Source: Vibrio agarivorans
Lineage (GTDB): Bacteria > Pseudomonadota > Gammaproteobacteria > Enterobacterales > Vibrionaceae
Reading direction: 5' to 3'
Assembly: GCF_030409635.1 (NCBI RefSeq)
Contig: NZ_JAUFQF010000002.1
Location: 372,001 to 436,000 of the forward strand
Length of the DNA: 64,000 bases
Program-made: the position numbers and the translations under genes
Shown here: one piece after another, positions 1 to 11,321 of the stretch
How the letters are laid out: each line of letters opens with the position of its first letter
How positions within the stretch are numbered: position 1 is the stretch's first letter
The notes under the pieces: generated by a model
Databases searched by the model: none
What the model saw: the letters and a program-made list of their open reading frames with translations, nothing else
Told to the model about the DNA's origin: nothing

Positions 1-62
1 GCATCATGATGGTTGATGAGAAGGGCAATATGCGCCCGTTAAATCTCTACCCAGAACATTAG
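1..62 (+). CDS. C-terminal tail of an unidentified upstream gene
   Basis: An open frame runs in from the left edge and ends at a TAG at 60-62; its last residues read NMRPLNLYPEH. Only about 19 codons are visible, too few to recognise a family. It lies 15 bases before yceH on the same strand, so the two may be co-transcribed. Confidence 0.45.
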   Translation, partial: IMMVDEKGNMRPLNLYPEH

Positions 63-77
63 AAAAGGATAACAACA

Positions 78-719
78 ATGACAATCATCCTCTCTCCTAT
101 TGAAGCACGAATCATCGGCTGCTTAATCGAAAAAGAAGTCACGACTCCTGATTATTATCCTCTCACTCTCAACAGTTTAACTTCTGCATGTAATCAAAAG
201 AGCAACCGCGAGCCGGTGATGTCACTGAGCACAGATGAGGTAAAATCGGCCGTTGATGGATTGATTGCGAAAAGACTTGTGAGTGATGAAAGTGGCTTTA
301 ATAGCCGTGCAAACAAATACCAGCATCGTTTTTGTAACACAGAGTTTGGTGATTTCCACTTAACCAAACAAGAGAAGGGAATCGCTTGCTGTATGTTATT
401 GCGCGGTGCTCAGACGCCGGGTGAGTTGCGCACTCGCACCAATCGCTTGTGTGAATTCTCTGACGTGAAAGAGGTCGAGCAGGTTTTAACGAAAATGGCT
501 GAGCGTGAGACTGGAGGATTAGTGGTAAAACTACCTCGAGAAGCTGGCAAGCGTGAGTCTCGCTATCAACATCTTTTCTGTGGTGAAGTAGACCTTGCTG
601 AGCTGGAAATCGCTGCCGCTTCTGCCACGAGCAGCAAAGATGCTCGCATTGCTGAGCTTGAACAAGAGGTCGCAGAGCTTAAAGCGCACATAGCACAGCT
701 GGAAGCGCAACTTGGCTAA
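78..719 (+). CDS. yceH: YceH family protein (DUF480)
   Basis: This 213-residue protein matches the YceH/DUF480 family in length and in its opening [16 protein letters not shown], followed by the [26 protein letters not shown] segment. The family folds as two winged-helix-like domains and has no firmly established role. The last 30 or so residues form a coiled coil ([22 protein letters not shown]). AAAAGGATAACAACA precedes the ATG and gives a usable ribosome binding site. The stop overlaps the start of the next gene by 8 bases, so the two are translationally linked. Confidence 0.9.
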   Translation: MTIILSPIEARIIGCLIEKEVTTPDYYPLTLNSLTSACNQKSNREPVMSLSTDEVKSAVDGLIAKRLVSDESGFNSRANKYQHRFCNTEFGDFHLTKQEKGIACCMLLRGAQTPGELRTRTNRLCEFSDVKEVEQVLTKMAERETGGLVVKLPREAGKRESRYQHLFCGEVDLAELEIAAASATSSKDARIAELEQEVAELKAHIAQLEAQLG

Positions 720-1014
720 CCTCTCTTTACAAGACCAAGGGCAGCCCCCTTGGTTTGTTTATCTTATTCGCACTAAAGCGAACACGCTCTACTGCGGGGT
801 TACGACGGATACTCAAAGGCGTTTTGAGCAGCACTGCAGCGGCAAAGGGGCGAAAGCTCTACGAGGTAAAGGGCCTCTTGATTTGGTCTGGTCTGCGCCA
901 GCGGGTCACTCAAGAAGTGAAGCGCAGCAATGGGAACATAAAGTCAAGAAGCTGACTAAACTTCGTAAAGAGATGTTAATCAAAGGTGAGTGCTCACTGA
1001 CTCACCTTACATGA
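712..1014 (+). CDS. GIY-YIG nuclease superfamily protein (YhbQ/UPF0213 type)
   Basis: This is a 100-residue single-domain GIY-YIG protein. The core shows [15 protein letters not shown], where YLI and YCG take the places of the GIY and YIG motifs, followed by an RRFEQH segment and a conserved late Glu in [11 protein letters not shown]. Members of the YhbQ group are small, and a DNA-cleaving role is suspected but poorly defined. The start is TTG at 712, inside the end of yceH, with no separate ribosome binding site, which suggests coupled translation. Confidence 0.82.
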   Translation: MANLSLQDQGQPPWFVYLIRTKANTLYCGVTTDTQRRFEQHCSGKGAKALRGKGPLDLVWSAPAGHSRSEAQQWEHKVKKLTKLRKEMLIKGECSLTHLT

Positions 1015-1070
1015 TTTGATGTGGAACAACATACCGTCGTGAAGATGGTTTCGCTCAAATGGAAACATAG

Positions 1071-2201
<1,131 letters not shown>

Positions 2202-2216
2202 GTCAGTTTAACATTC

Positions 2217-4778
2217 ATGACTATGTTCACTCCCCGTAAGCCAAGACGGCCATTAACCACACTGATCACTCAATCGGTGTTCGTATTGATTGCCATATTC
2301 GCTTTGCTGGTGTTGTTTCAAAACTACTATGTTTCAACACAGATCATCAGTCGTGAAGCTGAGAGAGCAAGCACACAAACCTCAACACTAGTGCAGGGGA
2401 TTTTCAACTTTCGCCTGGATGCACTAGAGATACAGCAAGACACCATTGGGCGTAGTGACTCTCTTGTTACCGCGGTTCGTGAGCAAAAGCGTTCTGATAT
2501 CGACCGCCTGTTTGCGGGTCTAGATAATATAGATTCAAGTCTTGTGCCTGATATTCGTGTTATTACACGTTCTGATAGTCTGTATTGGAATGATGCCAAT
2601 CACGGTTTTTATGGTATTTCTGAACGTTCACTGCAAAGCTTGACACAGAACCTTGCTCAAACCAAACACTGGTATCTAGCCCAAACTCCCTCGCAGTTAG
2701 GTACTCGTTATATCTTGATGCGCCGATCACCGATTGTTGATACACAAACCGGTGAAATCTTGGGTATGCTGAATATTGGTATTGTGCTGAACAACAACCT
2801 TTCATTGATGGTGAAGCTGCGAGACGGTAGTAACTCGCAAGACGTGATGTTAGCGGTGGGCTCGACGGTTATCGCCGCGAGTTTTAACAAAAAGCCAGAA
2901 TATGGTCAGCTTGATATTTTATTGCGCCATGCCGATGAGCAAGAGAGCTTCTCTCTGAGTAACAATATCTCGGTGCGTAAGACGGATTTAGTGCTCAATG
3001 ATACGCCAACCTTTTTAAGTATTTATACGATACGGACCTCTCCAACTGCCTCACTCTTAGTACGCAGTCATTTTATTGCTGTGGTCGCTCTGTTTTGTAT
3101 CTTACTTGGTATTCTGTTTTGGGGACGCTATTGGCTCAAAAATAAGGTCGCGCGCGAGCTTGACCAGTTGATGAGCTACACCAGTGATATTGTCGAGCAT
3201 CGAGCGGTAAAAAACTATAAGGGTTCGGCAATCATTGAGTTTGACCGCCTTGGTCATGTCATTGAAAACGCGTTTGTAAAACTGGGTGAGCAGGAAAAGC
3301 TGTTCGAAGACTTGTTTAATTTCTCACTCTCGCCAAGTATTGTCTGGAACGCTAACGGGCAAGTGGTGAGCATGAATCCTGTTGCCAAGCATCAGTTTGG
3401 TAGCTATGCCGAGTCGAGTTCTTCCTACGCTCAATTAATAGAGGCCCTGCTGCCGCATGTATTAAGAGCGGTTAAAGGTGAGCCGGTGATTGGGGTCAAC
3501 ACAGTTGTAGGCTCAGATACCTATCGCTGGAATATCTCCTCTATTTTTATCGAAAGTGGCCAACAGCAGATTATTGCGCAGGCGCAAGACATCTCCTCTT
3601 TGGTTGAGGCGGAGCGCCAAACACAACTGGCGAAAGAAGCTGCTGAAGAAACCGCGCGAGTCCGTGCTGATTTCTTGGCGAAGATGAGTCATGAATTACG
3701 CACGCCACTGAATGGGATTATTGGTGTATCACAGCTGTTGCAACATGGCTTAACACGCGAGCAGCACCAGAAGTATGTCGACATTTTATGTCAGAGTGGT
3801 GAGCATTTGCTCGCGGTACTTAACGATATCCTCGATTTCTCCAAAATTGAACAAGGGCAGTTTACCATTCAACCTGCACTGTTTAAGTTATTGGAGAGTT
3901 GCCGAGCGGTTGAGCAGATATATACGCCGCTGTGTGAAGAGAAAGGCATCGAACTGCGTGTACGTATGAATGCAGCGCCTGATTTGATGGTTGTGACAGA
4001 CCAGGTGCGTTTGAACCAAATACTCTTTAATCTCGTCAGCAATGCAGTGAAGTTCACCGACACGGGTGGGGTTAGTGTTCTGGTTCAGGTATTAAGCTCA
4101 GACAAGATGACGGTAGAAGTGAAAGACTCCGGTATCGGCGTTGATGAGGCCGAAATTGGTCGGATTTTTGAGCCATTTGTTCAATTAGAGTCATCGATGA
4201 CACGCCAACTAGGTGGCAGTGGATTAGGCTTAGCGATTGTGCGTAGTTTGGTTGACTTACTCGGTGGCACTATCCATGTTGTCAGCGAAAAAGGACAGGG
4301 TACGACCTTTAACTTATCTTTACCAATCAAAGTGCAAAGCCGTGATGAGAAGATTGCTGCACTTCCTCACCTGCAGCACTCACAGATCTTCTTTGAGGGT
4401 AAAGTCGATGTTTTATTGGTTGAAGATAACAATACCAACGCATTTATCGCACAAGCATTTTGCGAGAAGTTTGGTATGAAAGTCGATTGGGTCGCTGATG
4501 GTGTGAAGGCGATTGAAGCGATGAAAGTGAAAACCTACGATTTAGTGTTAATGGATAACCAGCTTCCTGAACTAAGCGGTATAGAAGCCACGCGTCATAT
4601 TCGGCAAGAGTTGAAAATAGACACGCCGATATTTGCTTGTACGGCAGATGGGTTAGATGAAACACGCAATGCGTTTATGCTGGCAGGCGCGAACTATGTG
4701 TTGCTTAAACCGCTGAAAGAGCGCGCATTAATTGATGCATTGAAGTTCTTTAAGCAGAATTTTAGACCTAACGATTAG
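2217..4778 (+). CDS. luxQ: autoinducer 2 sensor kinase/phosphatase LuxQ
   Basis: LuxQ is the inner-membrane hybrid kinase that, with LuxP, reports AI-2 to the phosphorelay LuxU-LuxO. The 853 residues hold TM1 (about 17-37), a periplasmic PAS-like sensor, TM2 (about 283-305), a cytoplasmic PAS region (about 365-460), a HisKA domain with KMSHELRTPLNG (phospho-acceptor His492), a HATPase domain with SGIGVDEAEIGRIFEPF and GGSGLGLAIV, and a receiver domain (VLLVEDNNTNAF) with Asp780 in LVLMDNQLP. No HPt domain is present, in line with LuxU serving that function. The ATG at 2217 follows luxP closely. Confidence 0.96.
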   Translation: MTMFTPRKPRRPLTTLITQSVFVLIAIFALLVLFQNYYVSTQIISREAERASTQTSTLVQGIFNFRLDALEIQQDTIGRSDSLVTAVREQKRSDIDRLFAGLDNIDSSLVPDIRVITRSDSLYWNDANHGFYGISERSLQSLTQNLAQTKHWYLAQTPSQLGTRYILMRRSPIVDTQTGEILGMLNIGIVLNNNLSLMVKLRDGSNSQDVMLAVGSTVIAASFNKKPEYGQLDILLRHADEQESFSLSNNISVRKTDLVLNDTPTFLSIYTIRTSPTASLLVRSHFIAVVALFCILLGILFWGRYWLKNKVARELDQLMSYTSDIVEHRAVKNYKGSAIIEFDRLGHVIENAFVKLGEQEKLFEDLFNFSLSPSIVWNANGQVVSMNPVAKHQFGSYAESSSSYAQLIEALLPHVLRAVKGEPVIGVNTVVGSDTYRWNISSIFIESGQQQIIAQAQDISSLVEAERQTQLAKEAAEETARVRADFLAKMSHELRTPLNGIIGVSQLLQHGLTREQHQKYVDILCQSGEHLLAVLNDILDFSKIEQGQFTIQPALFKLLESCRAVEQIYTPLCEEKGIELRVRMNAAPDLMVVTDQVRLNQILFNLVSNAVKFTDTGGVSVLVQVLSSDKMTVEVKDSGIGVDEAEIGRIFEPFVQLESSMTRQLGGSGLGLAIVRSLVDLLGGTIHVVSEKGQGTTFNLSLPIKVQSRDEKIAALPHLQHSQIFFEGKVDVLLVEDNNTNAFIAQAFCEKFGMKVDWVADGVKAIEAMKVKTYDLVLMDNQLPELSGIEATRHIRQELKIDTPIFACTADGLDETRNAFMLAGANYVLLKPLKERALIDALKFFKQNFRPND

Positions 4779-4869
4779 GGTCGGTACGGATTAAGGCAAT
4801 ATTGCTCTGAGCTGCCTCAAACCACGTAAGAACGAGGTAACTACAGTAGCTAATCAACTTATAGCAACA

Positions 4870-4963
4870 CGTCACACTGAACTTGATTCAGTGTCTGCTT
4901 ACAGCGCGATACGAGTTTAGGCGCACCTTTTGGCTAGATACTGAGTCAAGCTCAGCATGACGC
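4870..4963. repeat. inverted-repeat element, about 27-base arms
   Basis: The left arm (4870-4896, containing CACTGAACTTGATTCAGTG) and the right arm (4936-4963, containing CTGAGTCAAGCTCAGCATGA) are near-complementary inverted copies of one motif, CGTCAYRCTGARCTTGAYTCAG. Each arm is itself partly palindromic, and about 39 bases lie between them. It sits in the convergent gap after luxQ and yccS, the usual place for a dispersed noncoding repeat. A family of such repeats in vibrios is likely but was not searched. Confidence 0.6.
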
Positions 4964-5029
4964 TACTTTGGGCATTGTAAAGACCATTTAGACACAGAAG
5001 GTCATGCATATTGGCACTGAGTGTTCTGC

Positions 5030-7243
5030 TTAATCTTCTCCGATCGGTTTGGGCTCATTGGACGCAACTCGAGCAGAGAACTTACTGGCCAAGGATTGCA
5101 TCTCCGGCATCATGCGATAGATCAGATGTAGCTGTTGCAATATCATTTTTACTGAGTTCTCATCTTCTTCGCGCCATTCTGAGAGGCGTTTTTCGATACC
5201 GCTGTCATAGTGCTCTTTGGTACTCACATCAGTTTCGTCATCCGATAGTTGCAGGTAAACACTTTCTAACTGTTGATGAATAAAGCGGTGCGCCTCAAGT
5301 ATTAACTGATGAGTGGATTCGTCTTCGATTCGGTTACGATGAGCTCCCATGGCAGAAATATAGCTGAGTAAGGCGTGATTAAGGGTTAAGAAGCGAAAGC
5401 TCTCCTCAACGGCTCCTCGATAGCGGCCTGGCTCGACAAGCATGTTATTGATTGCGGCATTTAGAGCGGCATCGTGGTTGTGCGCTTGTCGACGTGCAAC
5501 ACGGTAGTTAAGGGTATCTTTTTTACCAATACGGTACTGACCAATCACTTGCGCGAGATAGCTGTTGTTACTCTTAAGAGCTTCTGCCATCACGCGATGT
5601 AAGCGTTTTGATTGCCAATCGGGCAAGATAAAGCTGACTGCACCAACGGCGAGTGCACACCCTATCAAGGTATCAGCCAAGCGTGGCAAGACGACTGCAT
5701 AGCCTTCGCCTAATTGGTTAAAGCAGAAAAGCACCAACAAGGTAATAAAGCCAGTCGCGTAGCTGTAGTTGTTGATCCTAAAAGCAAAGAACAGCAAGCC
5801 ACTGAGGACAATAAACACCAACTGGCTCTCTTGAGACGGGAACACCGTCAGCAGTGGAACGCCAATTAATAAACCAGCAATCGTACCAATGACGCGCGAG
5901 GTAAGCTTTTGTCGAGTAGCACTGTAGTTGGGTTGGCAGACAAACAAGGTGGTGAGCAAGATCCAATATCCGCGCTCAAGATTGAGAAACTGAATAACAC
6001 CATAACCCAAGCTCAATGCCACAGACAGGCGAACGGCGTGACGGAACAAAATAGAATCTTTGTTAAAATTTGCCTTGATGCGTAGCCACATCGCTTTCAG
6101 CGTATGTGGATCAGTATCAGCAAGCTGATCATCTTCTTGCGCAACGTTGTCGCTTTGGTTGATGGAGCTAAAGAGCTTTTCAACCATCGCGAGATTGTTG
6201 AACAGATAACCAAGTTGAGCTAATGAGATTCGTGATGAACCGCCGGTGACATGCTCGATGTTGGTGTCACGTAAATACTGAATAGCGCTTTGCAGTTCAT
6301 CCAACGCCATAATGGAGTCGCCAGAATGGTGATATTCCTGATTGAGTTGTATTGATTGAGCCAGCTCTCGACACGCTTTTGCTTGGGTTTCCAGCAGGTA
6401 TTTGAAGCGAAACATGACATCAGAACGTTGAAATTCTTGCGCTAATTCTTGATAGCGATAGTGGCTTGAACTGACTCGCTCGTGAATATCTTGCGCTAAA
6501 AAGTAAATGGTTAAAAAACGCTGGTGACTACTGTGAATATGCCCCCTTTTGGAACGTGAGAGCAGGGTGTTTTTACACTGGTTTAACGCATCAACCGTCG
6601 CGGAGTTATATTTGGCTTCCGCTAAACGGTGAGGCTGTGGTGTCAAGTTGCTCACAGGGTGGAATAGCTGGCTTTTTGCATCAAGGTAATCGGCGAGACG
6701 AAAAAACACATGGGCACAGCTTTGTTGAATCGGCTGAGAGGGTGACATGCCTTGCCACAGCATCGACATAATGAAATACCATGCCGCGCCCGAGAGCAGC
6801 CAGGTCGGTTGAAACCAGAGGTTAGGGCTATCGTGCGCACCGAGCATGGTATAGATAGCGATTAAAATCGAACCAAAGGCAATGCTGGCATATCGAGGGC
6901 CAATGGCGCCAAGCATGATAAATCCAAAGCTTGATAGTGCGAGTCCTAACACAAAGAGCATTGGATAGGGAAACAGCAGTTCCACTGACAGTGAAGCGAT
7001 AGCAAAGCAAAACAGGGTCAGTAAGATGGCTTTGAGCCTGCCAGTGAAGCTGTCATCACTTTCTGAAAGCGCAGCGGCGATCACCCCAAGAATCAGTGGA
7101 ATAATCAGAGTTTTCAGATCGAAGTACCAACAGGGCAACACGACGCCCAGTAAGGTGAACAGTATCAAAATACTGTAGTTGAAGGTTTTATTGGCCCAGT
7201 GAAGCTGAAATTGCTGCGATAAAGAGCGGATAGTTACAGGCAC
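5030..7243 (-). CDS. yccS: YccS-type inner membrane protein (FUSC family)
   Basis: This is a membrane protein of the YccS/YhfK group, of unknown substrate, related to aromatic acid exporters of the FUSC superfamily. Two membrane blocks are seen: the first holds about six segments (ILILFTLLGVVLPCWYF onward), a soluble helical region of about 220 residues follows, and the second block (LSVALSLGYGVIQFLNLERGYW) shows the RGYWILLT motif typical of the family. A soluble C-terminal tail closes it. The frame is open to a TTG at 7306, but the homologous part starts near a GTG at 7243, chosen here. The yccS-helD-mgsA neighbourhood is also seen in E. coli. Confidence 0.85.
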   Translation of the reverse strand: MPVTIRSLSQQFQLHWANKTFNYSILILFTLLGVVLPCWYFDLKTLIIPLILGVIAAALSESDDSFTGRLKAILLTLFCFAIASLSVELLFPYPMLFVLGLALSSFGFIMLGAIGPRYASIAFGSILIAIYTMLGAHDSPNLWFQPTWLLSGAAWYFIMSMLWQGMSPSQPIQQSCAHVFFRLADYLDAKSQLFHPVSNLTPQPHRLAEAKYNSATVDALNQCKNTLLSRSKRGHIHSSHQRFLTIYFLAQDIHERVSSSHYRYQELAQEFQRSDVMFRFKYLLETQAKACRELAQSIQLNQEYHHSGDSIMALDELQSAIQYLRDTNIEHVTGGSSRISLAQLGYLFNNLAMVEKLFSSINQSDNVAQEDDQLADTDPHTLKAMWLRIKANFNKDSILFRHAVRLSVALSLGYGVIQFLNLERGYWILLTTLFVCQPNYSATRQKLTSRVIGTIAGLLIGVPLLTVFPSQESQLVFIVLSGLLFFAFRINNYSYATGFITLLVLFCFNQLGEGYAVVLPRLADTLIGCALAVGAVSFILPDWQSKRLHRVMAEALKSNNSYLAQVIGQYRIGKKDTLNYRVARRQAHNHDAALNAAINNMLVEPGRYRGAVEESFRFLTLNHALLSYISAMGAHRNRIEDESTHQLILEAHRFIHQQLESVYLQLSDDETDVSTKEHYDSGIEKRLSEWREEDENSVKMILQQLHLIYRMMPEMQSLASKFSARVASNEPKPIGED

Positions 7244-7484
7244 AAGGCATCCATATTTATGCGTTAGGTTAGCGGTATTGTAACGACTCTCGCCAATAGA
7301 CCTCAAGTGCTAGAGTGTGGTTATTGTAAAAGAGAAACAAAGAGATATGCCCTCTAGGGGTGTCAATCTTCACAACATTATCTAAGAGTTATGACATAGG
7401 ACTGACTTTGATGTTTTGTTTGTGTAATTACTCCGTTATATACTCCAAGTATTATTTTTACACCCAAACAGAAAACACGTTGTC

Positions 7485-9560
7485 ATGCAGTTAAGTGCCA
7501 GTTCTACCGCTCGTTTCTTTGCACAAAATGAATATCAACATGTGGCCATTGATGGCACAGAGTTGGTGATCTCCTCACCATTGCTCGAGGAGCGTATTCC
7601 TTTTCATGTGTGGAACGGCAATATTGAGGCTAAGCGTGGCTTTGTTTGGGGCTCTTTGGTGTTTTATGCCCATTCAGAAGATGATCATCAGCTCGCATGG
7701 TGCGTGCAAGGGCTGCCTTGGGATCGTTGCCGCAAGTTTGCTCAGCAAGCGGTGTTGAGCTATCAAGAGTGGCACAACAAACAGTGTGAGCAGCTCAATA
7801 TCTGCCTGCCGAAATGGGAGTCGGAACTTCATCGTCTTAAATCCCTGCCTGAATTTCTTCCTCACTCAATGGTTGAGGACTGGCGAGAGCAAGTGGTGGA
7901 CGATCTCACTCAGATGAGCATGTCATTGGAAGAAGCAGAGCATCATAAAGCCCAGAGAATTGACCAATTAAGGCCTTGGTTACTTGAAGCGCACACCCAA
8001 GTGATTGAACGCAATGATGAGTGGATCACCAATGAGCGTGCCAATTGGGAGGTGCTGTTTAGGAAAATAGAGTCTTCGCCTCTTAATGAAACACAACAGC
8101 ATGCGGTGTTGCTAAATGATAACCATAACCTGGTGCTTGCGGGCGCGGGCTCAGGCAAAACCAGTGTGTTAACCGCTCGTGTCGCTTACCTTTTGCAAAG
8201 TCATTTAGCCAACGCTGAAGATGTCCTGTTATTGGCGTTTGGGCGTGATGCAGTGGGTGAAATGTCATCGCGCCTGGCTGGTAAAGTTGGGTTGGCCGCC
8301 GATGGTGTGACTGTGAACACGTTCCATCAGCTTGGTATGCGCATTTTGCGCGAAGTGGATGGGGAGATGCCGAAACTCAGCAAGTTAGCCACCGATGACA
8401 AGCTGCGTCAGGCTTGGTGTATCGATTGGTTGAAAAAACACTGGATGACACCGGCTAACTTCAAGCGTTGGCAAAAACACTTATCACAGTGGCCAATTGC
8501 TTATCTCGCTGGAGATGATGAGCTGGGCAGCAATGTTGAAAACCCGAAATTGATTGCCTGGCTCGATTCGCAACTCGCACAACTGGCTGCGATGGCAAGA
8601 AGCAAGAAAGACATTCAGCAGATGCTTGTTTCTCACCCTGAATATTCTCGGCTCAACAGTGAGCTTGCTTTGGTGTGGCCGTGTTACCAAGCATGGAAGC
8701 AGACATTGAAAGAGAGTGATGAAATCGATTTTAATATCATGATAAGCCGTGCTACTCAATATGTACTTAAAGGGCGATTTAAATCTCAATGGCGTCATAT
8801 TATGGTGGATGAGTATCAAGATATTTCACCACAACGATTGGCTTTGATTGAAGCGCTGTGTGCATCGAAACATGTTGATGCGGTGCGTCTGTTTGCCGTT
8901 GGGGATGATTGGCAGTCAATTTATCAGTTCACCGGCTCAGATGTTAATTTGACTACGGGGTTTGCTCTGCGTTTTGCGAATTCAACCATTCACCACCTAG
9001 ATACCACCTACCGCTTCAACCAAAAAATAGGTGAAGTGGCGAACCGTTTTATTCAGCAGAACCCGATTCAATTAAAGAAAACGCTGATCAGTGCGAAAGA
9101 AACCAAACAAGCTTCGGTATTTGTTGCGCCGCAAAGCCGTATTGAGCATGCGTTAGATGAGCTCCACCGTCACGCGCGCAAGAAAAAGTCAGTCTTGATT
9201 CTTGGGCGTAATCATTACCATCAGCCGGAACACCTCTCAACGTGGAAAAAGTCGTTCTCATCACTCGATATCGAGTTTATGACCTGTCACGGCAGTAAAG
9301 GCAAAGAGGCGGATTATGTGTTTGTGGTTAATGTCGATGAGGGACAGTTGCCTGCGAAAGTGAAAACACTGCATCTCGACAGTGCCGTTGTGCAAAGTGA
9401 TGACAGTTTTGCGTATGCCGAGGAGCGAAGGCTGTTTTATGTTGCTCTGACACGTGCGAAAGAGAAGGTGTGGGTGATGTATAAAACCAGCCCATCTGTG
9501 TTTGTCAAAGAGTTGATAGAACAAGACTATCCAGTGGAAATCATAGAAAGCCGAGGTTAA
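7485..9560 (+). CDS. helD: DNA helicase IV
   Basis: This is a superfamily 1 3'-5' DNA helicase of the UvrD/HelD type, 691 residues against 684 for E. coli helicase IV. The N-terminal 190 residues are the HelD-specific region. Walker A is AGAGSGKTSVLTARV (about 217-232), motif II is VDEYQDISP, motif III is AVGDDWQSIYQFTGSD, and motifs V-VI appear as MTCHGSKGKEADYVFVVN and RRLFYVALTRAKE. Its role in recombination or repair is known only in outline. It is transcribed towards mgsA. Confidence 0.95.
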   Translation: MQLSASSTARFFAQNEYQHVAIDGTELVISSPLLEERIPFHVWNGNIEAKRGFVWGSLVFYAHSEDDHQLAWCVQGLPWDRCRKFAQQAVLSYQEWHNKQCEQLNICLPKWESELHRLKSLPEFLPHSMVEDWREQVVDDLTQMSMSLEEAEHHKAQRIDQLRPWLLEAHTQVIERNDEWITNERANWEVLFRKIESSPLNETQQHAVLLNDNHNLVLAGAGSGKTSVLTARVAYLLQSHLANAEDVLLLAFGRDAVGEMSSRLAGKVGLAADGVTVNTFHQLGMRILREVDGEMPKLSKLATDDKLRQAWCIDWLKKHWMTPANFKRWQKHLSQWPIAYLAGDDELGSNVENPKLIAWLDSQLAQLAAMARSKKDIQQMLVSHPEYSRLNSELALVWPCYQAWKQTLKESDEIDFNIMISRATQYVLKGRFKSQWRHIMVDEYQDISPQRLALIEALCASKHVDAVRLFAVGDDWQSIYQFTGSDVNLTTGFALRFANSTIHHLDTTYRFNQKIGEVANRFIQQNPIQLKKTLISAKETKQASVFVAPQSRIEHALDELHRHARKKKSVLILGRNHYHQPEHLSTWKKSFSSLDIEFMTCHGSKGKEADYVFVVNVDEGQLPAKVKTLHLDSAVVQSDDSFAYAEERRLFYVALTRAKEKVWVMYKTSPSVFVKELIEQDYPVEIIESRG

Positions 9561-9570
9561 GTGCTCGGCT
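9549..9570. terminator. hairpin between convergent helD and mgsA
   Basis: AGCCGAG at 9549-9555 pairs with CTCGGCT at 9564-9570 and the stem spans the helD stop codon. There is no clear T-tract on either side, so it is only a candidate bidirectional terminator in a 33-base convergent gap. Confidence 0.4.
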
Positions 9571-9593
9571 CTATGCTGGAATATACCGCGTGA

Positions 9594-10049
9594 TTACGTA
9601 CGGTCTGCGAGGTATTTTTCGTAATCTGGAATTTCGATAATTACTTCAGATTCCAATAGGTTTGATGAAATCATAAAGTTGGCTGACGCGCGGTTTGTTG
9701 CCACAGGAATGTTCCAAACACCGGCGATTCGCAGCAGCGCTTTCACATCTGGGTCGTGTGGTACGGCATTCAGTGGATCCCAGAAGAAAATCAACATATC
9801 AATTTTGCCTTCAGAGATTAGTGCGCCAAGTTGTTGGTCGCCACCCATTGGGCCGCTGATAAAGCTCTTGATCGCTAGTCCCGTCTCTTTACTTAGCATA
9901 TGACCTGTGGTGCCTGTGGCATACAAGAAGTGGCCTTGTAGCTTCTCTTTTTGCTCTTGGACCCAGCGCAGTAGTTCTGGTTTGTAGTTGTCATGCGCCA
10001 CAAGTGCGATGTGCTTGTGCGCTGGCATGGTGCGAGTGGTTTTTTCCAT
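9594..10049 (-). CDS. mgsA: methylglyoxal synthase
   Basis: MgsA converts dihydroxyacetone phosphate to methylglyoxal and phosphate, a bypass that relieves sugar-phosphate stress. The 151-residue length matches the E. coli enzyme. Visible motifs are [20 protein letters not shown] (phosphate binding), the catalytic segment [11 protein letters not shown] and [21 protein letters not shown], then the conserved PVATNRASA. It is convergent with helD, the same neighbourhood as in E. coli. Confidence 0.96.
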   Translation of the reverse strand: MEKTTRTMPAHKHIALVAHDNYKPELLRWVQEQKEKLQGHFLYATGTTGHMLSKETGLAIKSFISGPMGGDQQLGALISEGKIDMLIFFWDPLNAVPHDPDVKALLRIAGVWNIPVATNRASANFMISSNLLESEVIIEIPDYEKYLADRT

Positions 10050-10149
10050 GGAATGCGTAATCCTAGTTTGGTTCTTTTTGATTAACTCCGATTATGCGTA
10101 AAGCCAATGACATTTTCATTAGTAAAATTTCGTTATCAAGCTACAGAGA

Positions 10150-11151
10150 TCAAGGAGTTGAAAAAAAAGTCGGTCGATATTCTGATGGAGACAGAGACTG
10201 CTGTTGATCAAAGTTCTTTAGATTACTTGGCGTTAAGCCATTGATGCTGATTGGAATAGAGTTATCGAGACTCCCATCTTTTAGATAAGAGATGGCCTGG
10301 CGAATAGAGGCGCGTCCTTGGAGAACCATGTGGTCAGTAGGAGCAAACTCAACTTTATTACGGACTAAACCACGATAGACGCCATGACTTAAGTAGGTTG
10401 CGATTAAGCCGATATCTTGTTGTTCAGTATCACGCAGTTCGCTGATAGCCGCCTCAATGGCGACTGCACTGCCATAGAGGTAATCAATGTCTTGATACTT
10501 CTCGAGCACTTTTTGTATCAGGTTTCGCTGTAGCTCTTTGTCGTTATCACCCCAATACGTGGCAATAATATCAATCTCTTGGTCGTCAATGGCATCATAA
10601 AACCCTTGTAGTACCGGCTTGGTACCACCGCTTGATTTTGGGCCCGGTAGTAATACAACGCGCAGAGGCTTGTCTGCGCTTTGCGCTTGATTGGCGAGAA
10701 ACTGTCCAGACAGCAGACCCATACCATACCAATCTACACCAATAGTTGATTTGAGAAGTGGCTGATTGTGCTTATCGAGCTCTAGGTAGTTTACAACGGC
10801 AAATACTGGTGTGTCTTCAGTCAGTTGCTTCAAGTCATGTCGATAAGCGGTAGGTGAAACCGAACCGAGTAAAATCGCATCTGCGCCCCACTCATGGCAG
10901 TGGGTTAGCTGCTCTTGCTGCTTTTCAAGATTGTTATAACTTCCTGACTCTAAAACCCTCAAGGTGACATTTTGACGTCTTGCTTCGTCAACCATGCCAT
11001 AGTTAACAGAGAGCCAATAAGAGTCTTTGAGGTGCGGATAAACGGCACATAACTTAGCTGGTGGTTGCGCCCATCCACTCGCGCTCATCCCTAAAGTAAT
11101 GAGAAGAGCAAGCTTTGTGAGTAAGGTGGACGGAAACGATCTTGTCAGCAT
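10150..11151 (-). CDS. torT: TMAO reductase system periplasmic protein TorT
   Basis: TorT is a periplasmic binding protein that recognises trimethylamine N-oxide and forms the sensing complex with the TorS kinase. The 333 residues start with a signal peptide ending SGWAQ, followed by the family opening KLCAVYPHLKDSYWLSVNYGMV and a two-lobe sugar-binding-protein fold (WGADAILLGSVSPTAY, STIGVDWYGMGLLSGQFL). It is divergent from torS with 170 bases between, rather than in the torT-torS tandem of E. coli. Confidence 0.93.
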   Translation of the reverse strand: MLTRSFPSTLLTKLALLITLGMSASGWAQPPAKLCAVYPHLKDSYWLSVNYGMVDEARRQNVTLRVLESGSYNNLEKQQEQLTHCHEWGADAILLGSVSPTAYRHDLKQLTEDTPVFAVVNYLELDKHNQPLLKSTIGVDWYGMGLLSGQFLANQAQSADKPLRVVLLPGPKSSGGTKPVLQGFYDAIDDQEIDIIATYWGDNDKELQRNLIQKVLEKYQDIDYLYGSAVAIEAAISELRDTEQQDIGLIATYLSHGVYRGLVRNKVEFAPTDHMVLQGRASIRQAISYLKDGSLDNSIPISINGLTPSNLKNFDQQQSLSPSEYRPTFFSTP

Positions 11152-11321
11152 AAACGTGTTACATTATTCAACCTGAAAACGGGAAGTGGAAGGATACCAA
11201 CTCCAGTGTTTAATGATAGTTATTCGAGAGGAATCCTGCACAGATTATCCTTTTGGGTGATAAGGTTACGGCGAATTTGAGTATTTTCTGGCCCATATAA
11301 CGAGAGTAAAGACGCAAAAAG

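Noticed and set aside
11152..11321. TorR-box search between torT and torS
   Set aside because: I found no clear CTGTTCATAT-like decamers in this 170-base gap by eye.
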